Shown: positions 16,541 through 30,675, counted from the first letter of the stretch. The stretch: 64,000 nucleotides of DNA from Dirofilaria immitis (GCA_024305405.1 JAKNDB010000109.1:744001-808000), one strand, 5' to 3'. A program made the numbers and translations. The notes: generated by a model not told the origin, from the sequence alone.

Positions 16541-17921
16541 TAATTTGATCGATTGATTGATTGATTTATAGTTTTTTTTTATTTTGGTAAATTTCTAGAA
16601 CAAAAATTTTTAATTATATCTCTTTTCTTTTTTATTTTAATAATAAACTTTTTAATTAGAAGAAAAACGATATTTGATATTTGGAAAGGGAAGGGAGGAT
16701 AGAAGAAAAAAAAGTATGAAGAAATGAGATGATAATGTGAGAAAATTATTTGCATTTAATTTTTCAATTATACGTTTTTTTTTTTTTTGCTTGAAGTTTT
16801 AGAATTTCAAATAGGTTATCAATTTCATGAAAAAGAAAAAAGAAGAAAAAAATTCCAATCTTTCCAAATTCTGTAATTTTGGAACATCTGGTAAAGCATG
16901 AAAATGATTTATGAATGAAAAAAATTCTTTTCCTTTCTTCTATTTTTGATAACAATTCAATTTAAAATTATCATATTTCCTCTCATCTTTTTGTCCGCTT
17001 TCGTTTCATTTCAATTTATAAATTTTCAAATGAAATGCTTTATGAAATTTTAGCTTTCTCGAATGATTGAGAAATAATTTGAAACAGAAATCTAACAGTT
17101 TAGAAATTTTAAATTTAAAAAACATCTGGTTTGCTAAAATTTAAAGGGAAAAAGACGAACGAAATATTTTATTGTAATTATGAAAAAATTAAAATGAAAT
17201 AAGTTTTATAGCGATAAAATAAATTAAAACCTACCTATAATTTATTGTAAAATACATGATTACTATTAACAGATCACAGCTAAAGATCACAGCTAATTAA
17301 TTCGTTTAATTAATTTAAAAATTTCGAGCATTTTTATTAGAGCATTATAATGAACTTAAATAATTAAATCAAAATTGTTTATTCTTTATTTTTTTTAAAA
17401 AAATAAATGAATAATAATAAATTATTAATATAAATAATATTCATAATCGCTATATTATAAAAAGCAATATTATACATAAGCATAAATCGTTTTTTTTAAT
17501 TCAAATTATACTGATAATTGATATTATATGACGAATAAGTATATTGTTAATTCTCGAAATATCATAAAAACAATATGGAAGAAATTTTTAAATTTAAAAA
17601 TTTCTTAGCTTAATTTCATTGAACAAAAACATGGCAATTTTTCTAATAAATGATATTTCGATTTTTTAAAAAAAAAGAAAAAAGAGAGAAATAATTAATC
17701 ATCTCACAAAATTACAAATTTTTATCAAATTGATGATTCTTCGAATTCAATTGGCATAGAGCAAAAATTTTTCCAAAAAAATTAACAACCCATCATATAC
17801 CTAAAATACAAGAATAACTTTGTCAGATAATAATTATCACATTATTCCCATCCTATATCAATTAATCAATCAATCAATCAGTCAATCAATCAATCAATCA
17901 ATACAATCAATACAATTCATA
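16541..17921. other. Downstream flank of the prominin gene
   Basis: AT-rich sequence with no coding similarity. It will contain the 3' UTR of the prominin gene on the minus strand, whose stop is at 17924-17922. A CAAT-type tetranucleotide run (ATCA) lies at about 17860-17905, just past the stop. Confidence 0.5.
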
Positions 17922-19783
17922 TCAACTCCTCGTTCTCAAATAGGGTGGCGGATAACCAAAATACATCGTATAGGTATTTGGATATTCCTGCAAATTAGGA
18001 AAAAGGAAAGAAAAAAATGATAAATTTTTAAATATATTTTTGTAAAAATTTAATTTCAAAACTAAACATTCGGAAAAAGATTATAATCAAAAAAAAAAAA
18101 AAAAGCCGATAACTGATACTGATACGTTTTTCATGAAACTTTAATATGAACGTTTGTTGATTCATGAGAATACTTACAATTTTTGTTGTTTATTTCTGAC
18201 ATCATAAAAATCGGTAACAAGTACACCTGATGCTTCTTGTCCATCTGTATTTGTTGGTTCATTTACAATGCTAAAAAAAAAAAAAGGAAAAGGAAAAATT
18301 GATTAATTAAATTTTTGGAATTAATAAAACAAAAGGAAATTGATTCAATAATTTTTTCTAAAAAAAAAAAAGAATTACTATTTCGGATATGGATGTTTCT
18401 TTTATACAATGATGATGCAGCAGATCCCATCATGATAAGTGGTATGGTACATAAAATACTTATAATCATTGATGCCCAAACACCATTCTAAATTTATGTA
18501 AATATTGGATTAAAATTTTTCTTTTTCATTTCGAAAAAATATATTATAAATTTTTAATTTATATTAAAAAAATTTATCAGCCAACCATTTTGTCAAATGT
18601 TATCAAAGTGATAAATTATAAAGATTACAATCGAAAATTTTGCTTCCGGAATTTTGAAATTTTTGAAAAAAAAACAACTTGAAAATACACGTTTGGATTT
18701 GATCGATTGATTTAAGCTAAACAATTCAAGATCATTAATAATCAAAAGGGAAAAAAATTAAACGAAATGGTTTAAATTTCAATGAATAACGTCATGGGCG
18801 ATTTTTTTTTTTTTTTTTTATGAGGCCAAGACTATGACTGTATTCAGTTATCTTCAGCTAGGCTACACTGCAAATAAGCAGAACGATTTCATTTGTTTAG
18901 AATACCTTAATTTAAAGATAGTAAATAGTATCGGATACTAGCTGATACGAACGTCGGTTATCATCTAGTACGAACTTGATTTAAAAAAAAAAAAAAAAAA
19001 AAGGCCTATAATGTTAGTCGCTGATTTTAATGCTTATTAATGCAATTACCGATGATTCAGAATTCGAGAAGAAAAGAAAACTTAAGAAATTGAAAAATTC
19101 AAAACTAACAAATGGATCGATAAAAGCTTGACATAGTGCAGTACGTGTCCTCTTAACAATGTTAAATAATGGAATACAACTTGATACATTTGTTGACATC
19201 TATTAATTACATCATTATTTAATTACAGATGATAAATAATCAATGATTAAAAATTTTTAAATTTTCTCATCAAAAATTAATCATTTATCAAATATTTCTT
19301 TTTTTTTTTTAAATATCATTCCATTCGTTATCTTTTCTTTTTTTTATTTTTGGCTTATTACAAATGAATCATAGATTTTTTTTTGTTAAAAAAATGGAAT
19401 AAATTAGATTTCAAAAAGAAAAAATTTAATTTAAAATAAAAATTAAATTTTCAATTGCTTGTATTTTTATAAATCCTTCACTTATATTTTTAACCATAAA
19501 TTAGGAATATTTCCGATAAAATTCTTCTTGAAAATTCCCGAACTATTTATATTATATGATTGGAACTACTCTTATATTGAAGTACTTCGTCTAGATTAAT
19601 TTAAATCTAACTAACTCTATCCTACTTAAAGACTAATTTATGTAAAAGAGTCGTCTACATCAATTATTTCAAATCCCAAGAGTTTTGATTTGTTTAAACG
19701 AAAATCATAATTGTATTCCCTCCTCATATTTTCCTTTTCATTCAACTTTATCTTAATAATAATTGTTATTATAACTATAATAG

Positions 19784-19845
<62 letters not shown>

Positions 19846-22800
19846 GTAGATAATAAATAATAAAAATGATAAATAATAATAATAGACTTTATTTGTTTTT
19901 ACTTAAATCAAATTAATATCCAGAAATATATATATTTTTAATTTATTTAAGCATTTTTGAAAAAATTTTTTTAATTTTTATTTGTAGTACCAATTTTTTA
20001 TTAATTTTTTAATTAAAATAAATATTATCAAATTTGTAATTTTTAATTTCAGAAAAAATAATTAGAAATCGAAAAATATTTTTAATTAATTTGAAATCCT
20101 TTTGCAAAAATTAATGGTAGTAATTTGATTATATTAAATAAATAAAAATATAAAAATGATAAGCAAAGACGTTTTTTAAATTTTTCTAATTTATAACACT
20201 TACCTTGATAGTTTTATTATTAATGCATTGATTCAAGAAGATTAAATTTTAAATTTCTTGTATTACTAACTTCATCATTATCAGATAAATTTATGAATGG
20301 AATAATTTAATAGTATTTATTCACTTATGTCTCTTTTTTGACATCTAATCATTTCTGATAAGAAAATGAAAAGAAAAAAAATTAAAATTAAGCAATATTG
20401 ATAATTTATGATAATTGATGATTAAATTTTATTAAAATTTTGATTTAATTTTCAAACAACCTGTATGCGAACATGTTCAATATATTTTCCAATTTGCTGC
20501 TCCATTTCTTGCACCAATTGATCAGCAGCTGCTCGAAAATATTCATTCAAATTTGTTGATAATAATGCTTGAGCATGTTGTAATTTAGCTGATAATGCTA
20601 CACTAGGTAATGCAATTCGTGTTAATCGATCATTCAATTCCGTTAAATTTTTAATGCATTTGTAAGATTTAGCAATATCGGATTTATATCTCTTATCTAA
20701 ATAAATGAATTAATAAACTATTTTGGAAATAATTTGAAACATTTCTGAAAATTGATGCATTAATTAATTAATTAATGATTAATTAATTATGAAATAATTT
20801 TCTCTTCCCGAATAATTAATTAATTAATTAATTATATCGATTTTTTCGAAATAATTTGCGACAAATGCATATATGAATTTTTATAAAACCATTAAATTTA
20901 ATTAAATCTTATGAGAGTAGATTAAAACGATGGTAAATAACGATAAATTATATATGTTTTGATAATGATTCATCTTTTATTTATTTATTTATTTGTTTAT
21001 TCATTCTCTTTTCTTTTTATTTTTATTAATAAAATAAAAATTTTTTAAAAAAAAAGAGCTAACTTGAAGTGTACGCCATTGTTCAGCAATGATTTGAACA
21101 GATCGTGGAAGATTTCCACCAATACGATCATCTTCGATAAGACTTATCAATCGAGGAATTTTTTCCAATTCTTCTATATTCTTTTTGATCTGAATTTTTT
21201 TTTTTAAATTTATTAATTAAAGAATTTTTTCTAAAATAAAATTTAAAATTGTAAAATAAATATTTTTTAAAAAATTAAAGTTTATTAATGAAATAAAATA
21301 AATTATAATTTAGAGGAGAAACAAAAAAGAAAAATAAACCTGGAAAGAAAGTTGTGGAATATTTGTTTCAATGGTAATATTAACAATTTGTTGTAACATT
21401 GTAAGTTGTTCAGGTGATGCAAATGTTCCAATTGATTTGGATAAACTTATATCCGAGAAAGCATCGTGAATGTTTAATTCAAGACGATCATATAATTCTT
21501 TACCATAATCTCGTAAATCATATAAATGATACTTATTATCCATTGCAAATATTTCATATAATGTTTCATTACGCATACATGATCGTATCACATTTGCTAA
21601 TGATAATTGATTCATCAATGGTGATAAATCTTCTTCAATCTGTTTACTACGCCATGCATCAAATAGACGTTCGCTAAGCTGTAAATTTATTGATATTACA
21701 GTATATTCGAGAATTTCTGAAGATTTTAGATGACGAATAAATTTTCCCCATATATGATTAATTAATTAAATTTAGTTTTTTTTTTTATTCTCGGAATGTT
21801 ATTTGCCATATATGACTAATTAATTAAATATTTTTTTCCTCATCAAATTACATAAGGTTTTTTTCTTCAAAAAAAAAAACAGGTTTGTTATTTATGTTTA
21901 ATACGGTAATTAAACTTTTTCGACATATTACTTTTTAAGAAAACAAGTTTGCCAAATATGTTTGAAACAGTAATTTACCTGTTAGGAATTGTAAAAGGAC
22001 TTACTGAAAGCATATCAGGTCTTGAGAATGGATCATCTAATGGCCAACATCCAAGTGTATAGGCATTAACACCAATAAATAGTAAAGAAGCTGTTAAAAC
22101 AGCTATCAATGGTAATAATATTACAGCTAACCAAATTCCACTATAAAAATTAATTTAAGAATTGTTAATTAGCAATTGCGAAATTAATTAGTACTTTAAA
22201 TTAATTTAATTTATTCATATCTTTTAATTCTTTCAGCTAAAGTGAGAAAGGATACTATAGAAATATTAAGTAATAACTACTTAATTTAGTATCAAAAGAT
22301 AACAAAATCAAAGGATAATTAAGCTAATTGCTAATAAAATTATTGATAAAATAGATTAATACTTAATTAATCAAATTCTAACTATTCACTAAAATGTTAA
22401 TTAATGAAATTCTCAACTATTGATCAAAAAAAATCAATACTTAGCTGTAAAACTAAATATTAGCAGTATCAGTGCCATTTTATATCATTTCAAATAATTT
22501 TAAATTACAAATGAAATTATTAAATTATATTTATAATTCGAATTTTTCAATTCAAAAAATTAATATTATTCAATTACAATATAATTATTAAATATAATTA
22601 TGATTATTGATAATTGTTAAATATCATAACAATAATAGTTAATTGCATGAAATATATCAATGTTAACACATAATGTAATCTATAATTCTCGTCACATTTT
22701 CAATATAAGCATAAATTTTAAAATCAGATCAAAGCGATTGACGTACCAAACGAAAAGTTTACTACCGGTAGATCGAACACAGCAATCATTTCGATAATCA

Positions 22801-24725
22801 CTTGGTCGTCGTCCAAAACAACCATAGCATAGGGCAAATAAGAAATAAAGCGCTTTTAATGAAAATATGGCAGATAAAGCTAGGGAAGCATACCATCTAA
22901 AATTATCACTAAGTAATAATTATTCTAATTATTGATAAGTGATAAAAAAAGCCAATATCTAATTAGCATATCATTTTTATTAATTAGGTATTAACTTTTT
23001 ATAAATATAAAAATTATAAATAAAATGATATATACAATACTATTCGTTAAAATTTTATCACAGAAGTTATCAAAAATTAATTATTAAAAGTAAAATTTAA
23101 ATTAATAAATTTTTTATAAATTTTAATAATTTTTATTATTTCTTAAAATTTAAAATTGAAAAAATTGATTTTTATTAATTAATATAAATTTAATAAATTT
23201 CCATTTCTTATATTTTAAATTAAAAAAATATTTCAAATATTAATGAAGAAAATTAGAAAAACAAAAAAAAAAAAAAGTATATACGTGTATTGAACAATAG
23301 TATGATAATTAGCACCCATATAATGCTTTAATATATTATGCAATAATTCAGGTTTAATTTGTCGTATTTGTGTTGATAATGTATCAGCGATACGCAATAA
23401 ATCATGATAAATTTCTTTTATACTTATTTGTATTGCTGAAATAAATTTGATATTATTATTTAAAATAGTACTCAATATTTTAATTATAAATTATAATAAT
23501 AAATAAATTATAATCAAAATTTTCATCTATTTAAATTGAAAAAAAAAAACTTTTTTCTTTTGGAAAAATTTTAAACCTTGTTCTTTTTCTTGTACTTTTT
23601 TGTTTAATTCAATTTCGCCATCTTTAAAATCTGATATTGCATCAATGAATATTTCAGAAATATTTGATTCTGCCAATATATTCAATGCATTCAACGTATC
23701 GCTATTAAGAATATCCTGCAACAGAAGGAAAGAGAGAGAGAAGAGGGAGAGAGAGAGAGAGAGAAAGAATGAAAAATAGAAAAAGAGAAAAGTAATTAAT
23801 AAAATTAATTAAATAATAGATAAAAAAATTTTATCAATCATATTTTAATTTCATTTCATATATTAATAAAAATGATAGAATTATTGTTGGAATAAGATAA
23901 AAGTAGAGAATGGCGTAGGAATTTTTAATTTAATCAATTTATGTTGATATTAACATCAACATTTTAATTAATCAAATTCATTTAAAAATTTGTTTAAATT
24001 TAAATTTTAAATTTTCACGATTACTTGTCGAAGATGAAGCATAACATTATCGATATTAGTTAATTCATTTCCAATTTCCTGACAACGTTTTTAATAATTT
24101 CCAAATCATTACGAATACAATCATGTATTTCATTAATTGATGTTCGATATAATTTAGCTATTTCGTTTCGCAATGATAATAAATCACCGTTTATCATCTT
24201 CAACTCATTATCATGATCGATTACAAGTTTTAATAATTCCTGAGCTTCTAAAAACAAACAGCCATAAATTAAATAAAGCTCAAAGTTACAAATGTTAATC
24301 TTATTTTAATAATTTATTTATTTTAAGAAATCAATTATTCCATTAAATGTTGCCAATATCATTTTTTTTTGCATAAATTATCACTTTCTTTTTTTAATCT
24401 AATGTATTAATTGATAAGGAAGAAGCAAAAAAATCTTGAAATATATTTAAGAAAAATTGTTGATATCTTGTCTAAAATAAATGCTTGCTTTCTTTTCAAT
24501 AATTTTCTTTTTACAACTTCTAAGTATCCATTTTTTTTTCAATAACTTTTTACAATCGATAAATTTAAATTTGAACAATAATTGAATTAATAATAGGTTG
24601 ATCGAATAATAAATATCAAACTGTAATTTTTGTTTTTTTATAACTAAAAATTAATGGAAATTTATTTTTCAATAATTTTTTTTTGTAATTAAAAATTTTT
24701 ACAAATCATAGAATTAAATTTTAGC

Positions 24726-24780
<55 letters not shown>

Positions 24781-24804
24781 GTAATAGTAATAATAATAAT
24801 AATA

Positions 24805-24876
<72 letters not shown>

Positions 24877-27078
24877 TAATAATAACAATAATAATAATAA
24901 TAATAATAATAAATGATAGCGTAATAGAATGATAAATATTAATTTCGATTTTATTTTAATTAAAATTTTTAAATTAAAACCATTTGATATATTAAGAAAT
25001 GAATCCATAGCATGTGCACCAGTAATTTTTCACACGTTGCACAATTGGTTCACCGCTTGAGGCAATTAAAATTGATAATGATTCATTTAATTGTTGAAAA
25101 TCATCAATTAATGTATTTCGAATTTTCTGAAATCAAACATCAAATTTCTTTTAGCAAAATAAATTAAAATATTTTTTTGGCGAATTTTGAATTGAAAAAA
25201 AAGAAGAAAAAAATTTGATAAAATTACTATTACTAATTAATTAATTGTTAAACTTTTATCATAAATGATTAGAAATATTTTTGAGCATATTTTATTATGT
25301 ATTCAAATCAACATGTGATCAAATAATATAGTAAAAATTCAAGAATATTTATTAATAAATCATCATGAAAGAAATTAATGATTATTACTATTATTATTAT
25401 TATATATAAATTATAAAGTTAATAAAGATTACCGATTAATTTTTAATTTTTTAATATCATTAATATATCATAATTTTATCAAAATTATCAAGCTATATAT
25501 CTATCAGATGATATATGCAAAATTCAAAAAAAAAAAAAAACGATGAATATTTTTGAAGTTAATGATTTTATATGTAAATAATAATCAAAATATGCCAAAT
25601 ATTTATACTTATTAACTTATTTAATCAAATCAATTCTGTTTGTTTCGATAAATATTAATTTAAAAAAAAAAATTAATTTACATATTTATTAGAAAAAAAA
25701 AAAAAAACAAACTTGATCCGTTTCCTTTTATAATACGAGAGATCATCTATACAGTGACTAAGACGTCGAGGTAGTTCATCAGCTCCATATTCCGCATATT
25801 GGCTACTGATAAGTAATGAGGAGACCGCAAAACTAAATATATAAATTATCAAATATTATATTTAGTGAAAATCCATTCCATTTTGTAAAATTTTTTCCTA
25901 AAATTTAAATCATTGATATAAAGATTTATTTAAAAAAAAAAATGAATTTACATGAAGCTAAAAGGTTAGATCACTTACACATCAATAAGGACAAATATGG
26001 TGATAAGAATATTCAGTAAATGACGTTTACAGCAATCACGTTTTCGATCGGTTGTTTTTGTTTTGCTTGATGCAATACAACATTTTACCGTTTTATAGAA
26101 TATATACAATAGAGAGAATAAGACAGTAGTGATAACAACTAATGTGCCCAATACAATCCACCAAGATTCGTAATCTAGCCACTACAAATATTTATCAGTG
26201 ATAATGATAAAAAGCTTAATATTGATAAAATGGTAAAACGTATGCTACTACTTCAATTTTCTTATCACCACCAATTATCAATGATACATTATAATATTAT
26301 CACAAATTATATGATATATAAAATGTCCTACGACTTGTAGTCCGATATCGCTCTAATTTGAATTTGTCCAATCAAGATAAGGTTTAGGTTCAGCTACTGC
26401 TTCAATTTTTTATCACCACCAATTATCAGTGATACAGTATAATATTATCACAAACTATACGTTCTGATCTATCTTGAATTTGTCCAAGCAAGATAAGGCC
26501 TAGGATCAATCCTAATTTGCTCCTACAACACATCACATATTTTTGCTTTCAGTCGAAATTGTCAAATTTTAACTTTCCCCAACTAACATAATGGAAATAA
26601 ACCTGTCGATAAGTTTTCGGAAATGATTGTTTAAAATCGGTCCAATTACCTTCCAATGCTTTTCGACTGATAAGAGCTGTAATCAGACGAGAATGGTAAT
26701 GCATGATTTAAAGAAAGAAATTAATACGAAATAAACATTCTTATTTTAAAGATTAAAACAATGAAATTAATCATTAGTACGATTAATTTGATCAAGAATA
26801 ATATGATAACTAATGATTAAGTACTGGTATGACATATACACATATATTTCTACTTATATATAAAATGTTTATCAGATATTTACCTTGATGCGGAAATGGT
26901 TTGGAAAATAAGCGGATGAATTTTTGATCAATGAATAAAAATAAACAGTTACAGGATCATTTTGTTCATCTACTAAAAAATTATTGCACTGATATCCGTC
27001 ACTGCTATCCGGAATATTTGTCACTAATTTTTCCATCAGTAATAAATTATCACATCCATCATTCTTGCAATTTTTTAT
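17922..27078 (-). CDS. Prominin (CD133 family) pentaspan membrane protein, at least 17 exons
   Basis: Cholesterol-binding glycoprotein family of plasma-membrane protrusions. Exons: 27078-26884, 26676-26603, 26181-25979, 25832-25713, 25126-24981, 24247-24025, 23715-23577, 23435-23285, 22896-22747, 22140-22005, 21678-21340, 21189-21064, 20696-20461, 19199-19110, 18487-18378, 18270-18178, 17987-17922; about 865 codons, the usual family length. Layout matches prominin: extracellular start, TM1 (WWIVLGTLVVITTVLF), Cys-rich cytoplasmic turn (CC...DCC), TM2 (NILITIFVLIDVFAV), first long extracellular loop, TM3 (ALSAIFSLKALYFLF) with CYGC and DCC, TM4 (GIWLAVILLPLIAVL), second loop with the CRNETLYE signature, TM5 (VWASMIISILCTIPL), then a short tail ending YLRTRS. 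Frames break by one base at 20648-20652 and 24088-24092, ambiguously at 25026-25030, and at four donors (18177, 18377, 25712, 26883). The signal-peptide exon was not identified. Confidence 0.85.
19785..19846. repeat. TAA trinucleotide microsatellite in a prominin intron
   Basis: A nearly pure ATA/TAA run of about 20 units, inside the intron between the exons at 20461 and 19199. Confidence 0.95.
24727..24914. repeat. Long TAA trinucleotide microsatellite in a prominin intron
   Basis: About 60 TAA units with a few interruptions (AGTAAT near 24780, phase slips near 24804 and 24870, AAC near 24885). It lies between the exons at 24981 and 24247. The minus-strand frame of poly-Leu, poly-Ile and poly-Tyr through it is a product of the repeat. 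Confidence 0.97.
26244..26515. repeat. Diverged tandem duplication (period ~149) in a prominin intron
   Basis: Two copies beginning GCTACTACTTCAATTTT (26243) and GCTACTGCTTCAATTTT (26393). Both contain TTATCACCACCAATTATCA, TATAATATTATCACAAA, and a shared end GAATTTGTCCAA-CAAGATAAGG. Copy 2 has lost some of the middle. Confidence 0.85.
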
Positions 27079-27741
27079 CTGAAACGAAATAATTTTAAGA
27101 AAAATTGAAGAAATTCAATAAAAAGATTTAATGAAAGTTATCATATCATTGAAATGATTTTAATTTTCGCGCACTCATACGAATATTTTATGATAAATCT
27201 TCACTTATATCAGAAATGAATGAATGAACTTAATTGGAAAAAAGAGGAAGAAATTGAAACATATCAAAATGGATTGCAAATTATGGAATTAATTAACATT
27301 TAATATGAACGATGCTAATTTGCAAATTGTTCAGGAATGACAAGATGATAAGAAAGATGGAGGGAAATTTTGATATATTGATCGAGATCATCAACAGTTA
27401 ATGATTATTACTTATATTAGATGATGTATGATTTATCGGTATCAACAGTTTTAAACAACTTTTGTGATCGAAATTTCAAAAATAATTTGCTTGTCAGGGA
27501 AAAAAAGGTTCGAAAAAGGAAGTTATTAAATAAGTGTTAGTTCAACTTGACTTAAATGACCTGTAACGCCTTATTATTAGTCTTGAGATAGTGATGAATA
27601 ACAACATTTAATAAAATTGTCAACGGTAATTACATTAAAGTCACATTGAAATCAGCCAGTCATTCCATTCTTTCCAAATAATGACCCGATAGAAATTTTG
27701 AAGAGAATGAAAATGAGGTTGATCAAATTAGGTTAACATAC

Positions 27742-27805
27742 GGCATCCAAATACAATAACACCAAAGGTAACGTCGAATTCTCGATCCTTATACTTCATG
27801 GCCAT
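27742..27805 (-). CDS. Possible first exon of the prominin gene
   Basis: On the minus strand, ATG GCC ATG at 27805 opens a 21-codon frame (MAMKYKDREFDV then TFGVIVFGC) ending at a GTATGT donor at 27741. It lies 660 bases upstream of the first sure prominin exon, on the same strand. The phase does not join cleanly to 27078, and the peptide is not a convincing signal sequence, so it may be unrelated or an exon may be missing between them. Confidence 0.2.
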
Positions 27806-27819
27806 TTCCTTGTTTACTA

Positions 27820-27851
<32 letters not shown>

Positions 27852-28379
27852 AAAAATTATGCGTTAACATCTGTTCGTCTTTTTATCTCCCACTTTTTTT
27901 TCTTCATTTACATAATTCTTTTAAAATTACTAATTAATTTTCTTTTTCATCTTTTTCTTCTCTTTTTTTTGAAAAAAAACTGGAATATGATGTTTGTGAT
28001 AAGAAAAAAAAAAAAGAAAAAGGTCATGAGCTTTGTTATCAAATTTAAGATAACGTCTAAGATAGTTTAATATAATAAAGATTATGACCTTTTTTTTTTC
28101 TCTTAATTTGAGCAAAAGAAAAAACAAAATATAATTTAATAAGCATAATTTGAATTTCATTTCATTTATTTCATTAAATTAAGAGAAAAATGTTTCAATT
28201 TTTAAGCAATATAATTAATATTGATCAAAATCAATATCAATCAAAGTATTATAAAATTGAAAAGGAAAAAAAAAGGAAAACAAACCTAAAAATGAAGGTC
28301 AATAATAAATTAAACAAAATTCAATCCATTTCTTCGCTAATTCAATTTGAATTATTACAATTTTAGAATTGAATAGAAG
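27806..28379. other. AT-rich DNA upstream of the prominin gene
   Basis: T-rich and A-rich homopolymer tracts. The open frame on the minus strand at 27930-28160 is Lys/Phe/Leu-rich low complexity. No gene was seen. It may contain the prominin promoter, but no core element was recognised. Confidence 0.45.
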
Positions 28380-28633
28380 CAAAAATATATATATATATAC
28401 ATATCTTAATTCTTATCAAATATATAATTAATTCGTATTAAATATATAATTTCGATTTAATCATTTCTAATACTTAATAATGAAATAAGATCATAAATTT
28501 ACAACTATATAATCAAACTTTTTCGTTCATCATAAAAATAGGACTGGCTTTCGCATATCCATCCTTACCCCGCTAGCCTCTACCCTTCAACCCCCGCAGA
28601 TTTTTCGAAATTTTAACGATTATAGGACAACTA

Positions 28634-28673
<40 letters not shown>

Positions 28674-28985
28674 CAGAGAGAGAGACAGAGAGAGAGGAAG
28701 ATATATATATACATATAATATTGAAAAATTACTTGCCACATATATATAATTCTGATTCAATCATTTTGATAATGAAGTAAAGTTATAAATTTAAAATCTT
28801 AATAATCAAACTTTTTCACTCATCATAAAAATAGGACTGGCTTTCGTATATCCTCCTTCCCTCGATAGCATCTGCTTCCCCCTCCCCCTCCCCCGCAGGT
28901 TTTTCGAATTTTAACGATTATAGAATAACAAGAGAGAGAGAGAGAGAGAGGGAGAGAGGGAAAAAGAGGGAGAGAGAGGGATATA
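28380..28985. repeat. Tandem duplication of about 300 bp ending in AG microsatellites
   Basis: Two copies share CATAAAAATAGGACTGGCTT (28531 and 28823), a pyrimidine-rich segment ending CCCCCGCAG, TTTTCGAA, TTTTAACGATTATAG, and then an AG repeat (28639-28694 and 28931-28980). They differ in the length of the C-rich and AG tracts. Confidence 0.85.
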
Positions 28986-29303
28986 TATAAATACATAATT
29001 CTGTATGGTATTGAAAAATTAATATAAGTTGTTGTCCATTTTACTCCTCGCCTTTGTCATATATACATATACATATATATATATATGTATTTCCCATATG
29101 TCAAATTTAATCTTTCCAATGGATCTTTGTAAGAAATTACTCTCTTCGATAGCACAATTTTACTATCATTTGCCATTTGCATATATTGGAAATTTTAAAA
29201 ATGAAAAATTACAAATTTATTCAATTTCAATGTCATACGATTGAAAATGACTTCTGATGAACATTACAAACAATAAACGACGATGACGATGACACATAAC
29301 GAT

Positions 29304-29516
<213 letters not shown>

Positions 29517-29771
29517 AAAAATTTGAAAATGAAAGATGAAAAAATTTTCAAACCAATCTGAGGTATCAACTATGACGAAAAAAAGAAAAAAGAAAAAGAA
29601 AAACGATTTTCGGTTCTGGTTTGTACCAAGTTACGAAGGATAGTATTAGCTTTTTTTTTCGTCTTTTTTTTTTTCAACAAATGTACAAATAATATCCACT
29701 TCGTGGGTAGCTAAAAACAAACCAACCAAAAAAAAATGTCAAACAAACTTGAAGAGAATATATCATAAATT

Positions 29772-30050
29772 TGGTAAAAATTATTGATAAAATGATATAA
29801 ATTTGATAAATATAACAAATTGATTGGTTTTTATTTGATAACTGATAAAAATTTATCATATAAATTTGATAAATAGGAATTGCTTGATAACTGATACAAT
29901 TATCATACAAATTTGTTCAAATATAACAAATAGCAAAAAAAGAAGAGATTGTTGATAACAGATAAAATTATCATAGATATTTGATAAATAAATACAAAAT
30001 TTCAAAAAAGAATTGTTTTTTTTGTTTGATAACCGATAAGAAAATGTTAT
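29772..30050. promoter_or_regulatory. Cluster of TGATAA (GATA-factor) sites
   Basis: TTGATAACTGATA occurs at about 29836 and 29884, with variants TTGATAACAGATAA (~29951) and TTGATAACCGATAA (~30026) and many single TTGATAAA or TTATCA words between them. The spacing of 48-75 bases points to a degenerate tandem repeat. In nematodes extended TGATAA words are bound by intestinal GATA factors; function here is unknown. Confidence 0.4.
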
Positions 30051-30152
30051 AACTAATGCTTTTACGGATGCAAGCTGAATAACAAATATGATTTGATTTT
30101 ATAGTTGCTAAGAAACGGCTGTTAATATTAGTGTAATGATTAAAAATAAAAA

Positions 30153-30285
30153 GAAAAAAATTAAAAGATAAAATCCGATAGTAAGGTGAAAATTTTTAAA
30201 GTACTTTAAAATGATAGCTAGGAAATTTAATGATTAAATAAATTCCTTTTTGACCTTACTATCGGATTTTATCTTTAATTTTTTC
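30153..30285. mobile_element. Short element with 33-bp terminal inverted repeats (MITE-like or hairpin RNA)
   Basis: The left arm (30153-30186, ...GATAAAATCCGATAGTAAGG) and right arm (30253-30285, CCTTACTATCGGATTTTATC...) are reverse complements over about 33 bases with one or two differences. They flank about 66 bases that encode nothing. The size fits a miniature inverted-repeat element or a stem-loop RNA. No clear target-site duplication was seen. Confidence 0.6.
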
Positions 30286-30675
30286 TTTGATTTATTAAAA
30301 TTTATATTTTTCTAAAAAAACTTTTACTAAAAAATTTATCAATATAATATAAATAAACAATAAAATCGCTACAATGTTAAAATTAAATCCAAACTTTTAC
30401 ACTTGTGTTTTGCTTTTTCTTTTTTTTTTTTTTTTTTGAAAGAAAAGAAGATTGAAATGATAAATTAATAAACATTTGTAAACAATAAATAAATGAATAC
30501 GAATAATTGAATTGAAAAAGTTTGCCATTGCAAGGATGATATTATCGTTTTATCAATAGTTTTGAATGAGATAATTGCTAATATTGATTAAAATTAAATG
30601 ACAACGATTTCTTTTTTTTTTCATTTTTTTCTTATCATCTCGAAAATTGATTAAATATATGCAAAAAAAAATTAG

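Noticed and set aside
24721..25008. 95-codon minus-strand frame with poly-Leu, poly-Ile and poly-Tyr
   Set aside because: It reads through the TAA microsatellite and only its start touches a true prominin exon (25126-24981).
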